From Pedobacter sp. (lineage in GTDB: Bacteria > Bacteroidota > Bacteroidia > Sphingobacteriales > Sphingobacteriaceae), in the NCBI GenBank assembly GCA_030149995.1, contig JASLGV010000341.1:1-7289 (forward strand): a stretch of DNA of 7,289 nucleotides, written 5' to 3'. The notes under the pieces were generated by a model. It made no database searches, had not been told where the DNA came from, and saw only the letters and a list, made by a program, of their open reading frames with translations. This document shows positions 5,097 to 7,289 of the stretch, piece after piece (the first letter of the stretch is position 1; every line of letters begins with the position of its first letter). The position numbers and the translations under genes are program-made.

Positions 5097-7280
5097 GTGC
5101 AAAAATTATTTATACTGCTTTTTTTGATTACCTGCCCGGTGCTATTATTCGGCCAGCAAAAATCTATAATAAAAATTATCTCTTACGAGCAGATAACCGG
5201 TGATTTCAAAAAGAAAATAAGTTACCTGCGTAAACCAGTTTTTATGCAGGACAATGCAACGCTCACCTGCGACAGTGCCGTTTATTATAGCGACCGAAAC
5301 TATTTCGAGGCCTACCGCAATGTTCACATCAACCAGCTAACAACTGATATTTACTCAGACCAGCTGGAATATGACGGGAATAAAAAGTATGCACACCTGA
5401 CCAGCAACGTTAAAATGGTTGATCCGCAAAGTATTTTAACCACCAATGTACTCGATTATGATATGGTAAGTAAAATTGGTACGTATACCAACGGTGGTAA
5501 AATTGTAAACCAGGATGTTACCTTAACCAGTAAAAGGGGGTATTATTTCAGCAATTCGAACGATTCTTATTTTAGGTTCGATGTGGTGGTGGTTACCCCT
5601 CAAAGCACCATCAAATCAGATACCATGCGTTACAACACGCAAACCAAGTGGACCTATTTTTATGGCCCAACCAATATTAAAGGTAAAGACGACAACCTGT
5701 ATACAGAAGATGGTGCCTATAATACTTTAACAGAAGATGCTTATTTCGGCAAAAAAAACCTGTATACGCAGGGAACGCGGTCTTTAAAAGGCGATAGTTT
5801 GTATTATTACGGCAAGGCCGGTTATGGAAAAGCCGTTAAAAACATTGTATTTTCTGATACAAAAGATAAAATGAAGATGTTTGGCGATTTGGGCTATTAC
5901 TACAAGGCCGATCAAAGAACCCTGGTTACCCGTAATGCTTACCTGGGTATTGGCACTGAAGATTCCATTGTTGTAAACAATAAAAAAAGACCCGATAGTA
6001 TATGGGTAGGTGCCGATACGCTCGAAACGCAGATGGTGTTTCGAAAAATGCTTACCCTCATTCCCAAAATTTCCATCAAAAAGGATAATGAGATCTCTGA
6101 AGATGAGGAGGAAGGAGATGTAAAAATTAAAGATGCATCGCCAGCCAATTCCACAGAAAAGAAGACAACCGCAGCAGAAGGAAAAAACAAAACAACCGAA
6201 AAGCCAGACGGAAATAAAGAGACTAAACCTGTAAAGGATCTTAAACTACCGCCCGATGATAAACTTTTGAAAGACAAAGCGGGTACACGCCCCAACCTTG
6301 TCCAAAATGCGTTAACTTCCAAAGCAGACAGTACAAAATTGTTGGCGGGTAAAGCTGCGGCCGATAGTTTGACGACTAAAATTACCAAACCTAAAGTACC
6401 CGACAGCGCTCTAAAAAGCACCATTAAGAAAATAGAAAAAGACATTCCCCTGCAAGCAGCTGCCGGTGTAAAACCTGATACCGGGCATACCCATCCGGCT
6501 GATACGGTTCAGGCGCGGATTATAAAAGCATACCACGGAGTTAAAATTTACAAAAGCAATATCCAGGCTAAAACCGATAGTTTGTTTTACACCAGTGCCG
6601 ATTCTACCCTGCGCTGCTTTGTAAACCCGATTATATGGTCTGAAGGTTCGCAGCAGATTGGCGATACCATTTATGTTCAGTTTAAACAAAACAAACTGAA
6701 CAACCTGCAGGCTTTTAAAAATGCCTTTCTGGTGAATACACCGGCCGATTCGCTCCGGTTTAACCAGATAAAGGGTCGCTATATGACCGGTTTCTTTGAG
6801 AATGGAAAAATCAGAACGATGTATGTAGACGGAAATGCCGAAAGCATCTATTATACGCAGGACGATAGTACAAAAGTTTATAAGGACATGAACCAGACGT
6901 TAAGCAGCCGGATTAAGTTTACCTTTAAGAACAACGACATTGAAGATATTTTATATATAAAAGGTGTGGAAGGCGCGCTAAATCCGGAAAATACCATTGC
7001 CAAAGACCATGTTTTAAAAGGTTTTTCGTGGAAGCCTGCCGAAAGACCGAAATCGAAAAAAGAAGCCATCGGATCGCCGGGTAACCCCAAAGCAAAGAAA
7101 CCACCGGTTAAGCTGAAACCTGCGGAACCTGTTAACAAACCCGATCTCAAAGCAACGCCACCGAAAATTCAGCCGCTTGTACCGGATGTTAAAAAAGACC
7201 TAAGGCCAGATACCAGTAACTTTGGGATCAAGCCTGTTCTGCCTAAAAAAGATTCGGTAAACGTAATCAGGAAACCATAA
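5097..7280 (+). CDS. OstA-like (LptA/LptD N-terminal-like) periplasmic beta-repeat protein, 727 aa
   Basis: The protein begins with a signal peptide (MQKLFILLFLITCPVLLFG, cut before QQ at 20). Residues about 20-320 match the OstA-like domain of Bacteroidota, related to LptA and the N-terminal part of LptD, which carry lipopolysaccharide across the periplasm. Its hallmark is a repeat of about 25-30 residues with a D-[ST]-x-x-Y-like strand: CDSAVYY (58), SDQLEY (87), SDTMRY (174), EDGAYN (204), GDSLYYY (232), GDLGYYY (263). Residues about 325-475 are a Lys/Thr/Asp/Pro-rich linker, probably disordered. Repeats then resume: TDSLFY (493), GDTIYV (522), ADSLRF (550). The last 80 residues are a Lys/Pro-rich tail. 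The start is GTG; an in-frame TAA 12 bases upstream and the intact signal peptide exclude other starts. An LPS-transport or outer-membrane assembly role is inferred from the domain. LptA alone is much shorter (about 185 residues in E. coli). The stop lies nine bases before the window end, so downstream partners are unseen. Confidence 0.87.
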   Translation: MQKLFILLFLITCPVLLFGQQKSIIKIISYEQITGDFKKKISYLRKPVFMQDNATLTCDSAVYYSDRNYFEAYRNVHINQLTTDIYSDQLEYDGNKKYAHLTSNVKMVDPQSILTTNVLDYDMVSKIGTYTNGGKIVNQDVTLTSKRGYYFSNSNDSYFRFDVVVVTPQSTIKSDTMRYNTQTKWTYFYGPTNIKGKDDNLYTEDGAYNTLTEDAYFGKKNLYTQGTRSLKGDSLYYYGKAGYGKAVKNIVFSDTKDKMKMFGDLGYYYKADQRTLVTRNAYLGIGTEDSIVVNNKKRPDSIWVGADTLETQMVFRKMLTLIPKISIKKDNEISEDEEEGDVKIKDASPANSTEKKTTAAEGKNKTTEKPDGNKETKPVKDLKLPPDDKLLKDKAGTRPNLVQNALTSKADSTKLLAGKAAADSLTTKITKPKVPDSALKSTIKKIEKDIPLQAAAGVKPDTGHTHPADTVQARIIKAYHGVKIYKSNIQAKTDSLFYTSADSTLRCFVNPIIWSEGSQQIGDTIYVQFKQNKLNNLQAFKNAFLVNTPADSLRFNQIKGRYMTGFFENGKIRTMYVDGNAESIYYTQDDSTKVYKDMNQTLSSRIKFTFKNNDIEDILYIKGVEGALNPENTIAKDHVLKGFSWKPAERPKSKKEAIGSPGNPKAKKPPVKLKPAEPVNKPDLKATPPKIQPLVPDVKKDLRPDTSNFGIKPVLPKKDSVNVIRKP

Positions 7281-7289
7281 GATTTGAAG

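Noticed and set aside
5130..5135. Cys13 of the OstA-like protein as a lipoprotein attachment site
   Set aside because: The residue before the cysteine is threonine and the hydrophobic stretch continues past it, so a normal signal peptidase I site after residue 19 fits better.
5939..6445. 168-residue open frame on the minus strand inside the OstA-like gene
   Set aside because: It is antisense to the Lys/Thr/Asp-rich linker. The Ser/Phe/Leu-rich composition is what reading that biased DNA backwards produces, there is no promoter, and no domain is recognisable.
6411..7150. Minus-strand open frames of 92 and 90 residues in the 3' part of the OstA-like gene
   Set aside because: They are antisense shadows of a coding region with clear repeat structure, with biased composition and no supporting signals.

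Overview
The window looks like ordinary chromosome from a Bacteroidota species, most likely Sphingobacteriaceae (Pedobacter-like). The evidence is the moderately AT-rich composition, TAnnTTTG-type -7 promoter boxes, absence of clear Shine-Dalgarno sequences, a bacillithiol-type BshA, and an OstA-like protein of the kind found in this phylum. The genus is inferred from protein character and no search was run.

Layout from left to right. Positions 1-83 are non-coding. An exported seven-bladed beta-propeller lactonase (Pgl/YbhE family) runs rightward and ends at 1196. It meets, tail to tail, a small leftward J-domain/KTSC protein, with a strong hairpin between them that can terminate transcription from both sides. 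Next comes leftward bshA, the bacillithiol glycosyltransferase, with its own -7 box. A 181-base gap (3021-3201) carries two palindromes and no gene. Then a leftward pair: tilS followed immediately by a small two-helix membrane protein that starts on a GTG touching the tilS stop codon. Finally, a long rightward OstA-like periplasmic protein is transcribed divergently from tilS across a 65-base gap.

The genes do not form one pathway. They cover central or secreted sugar metabolism (lactonase), chaperone-like function (J-domain), low-molecular-weight thiol synthesis (bshA), decoding of AUA codons (tilS) and outer-membrane/LPS biogenesis (OstA-like). The only clear operon is tilS plus the membrane protein.

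I found no phage, insertion sequence, CRISPR, tRNA or defence system, and nothing I would call a new biological system. The points most worth a second look are: the -7 boxes 4-5 bases from three start codons, which imply leaderless or nearly leaderless mRNAs; the in-frame TAA-GTG junction after tilS; the OstA-like protein, whose repeats continue on both sides of a long charged linker; and the palindromes upstream of bshA and downstream of the lactonase gene.
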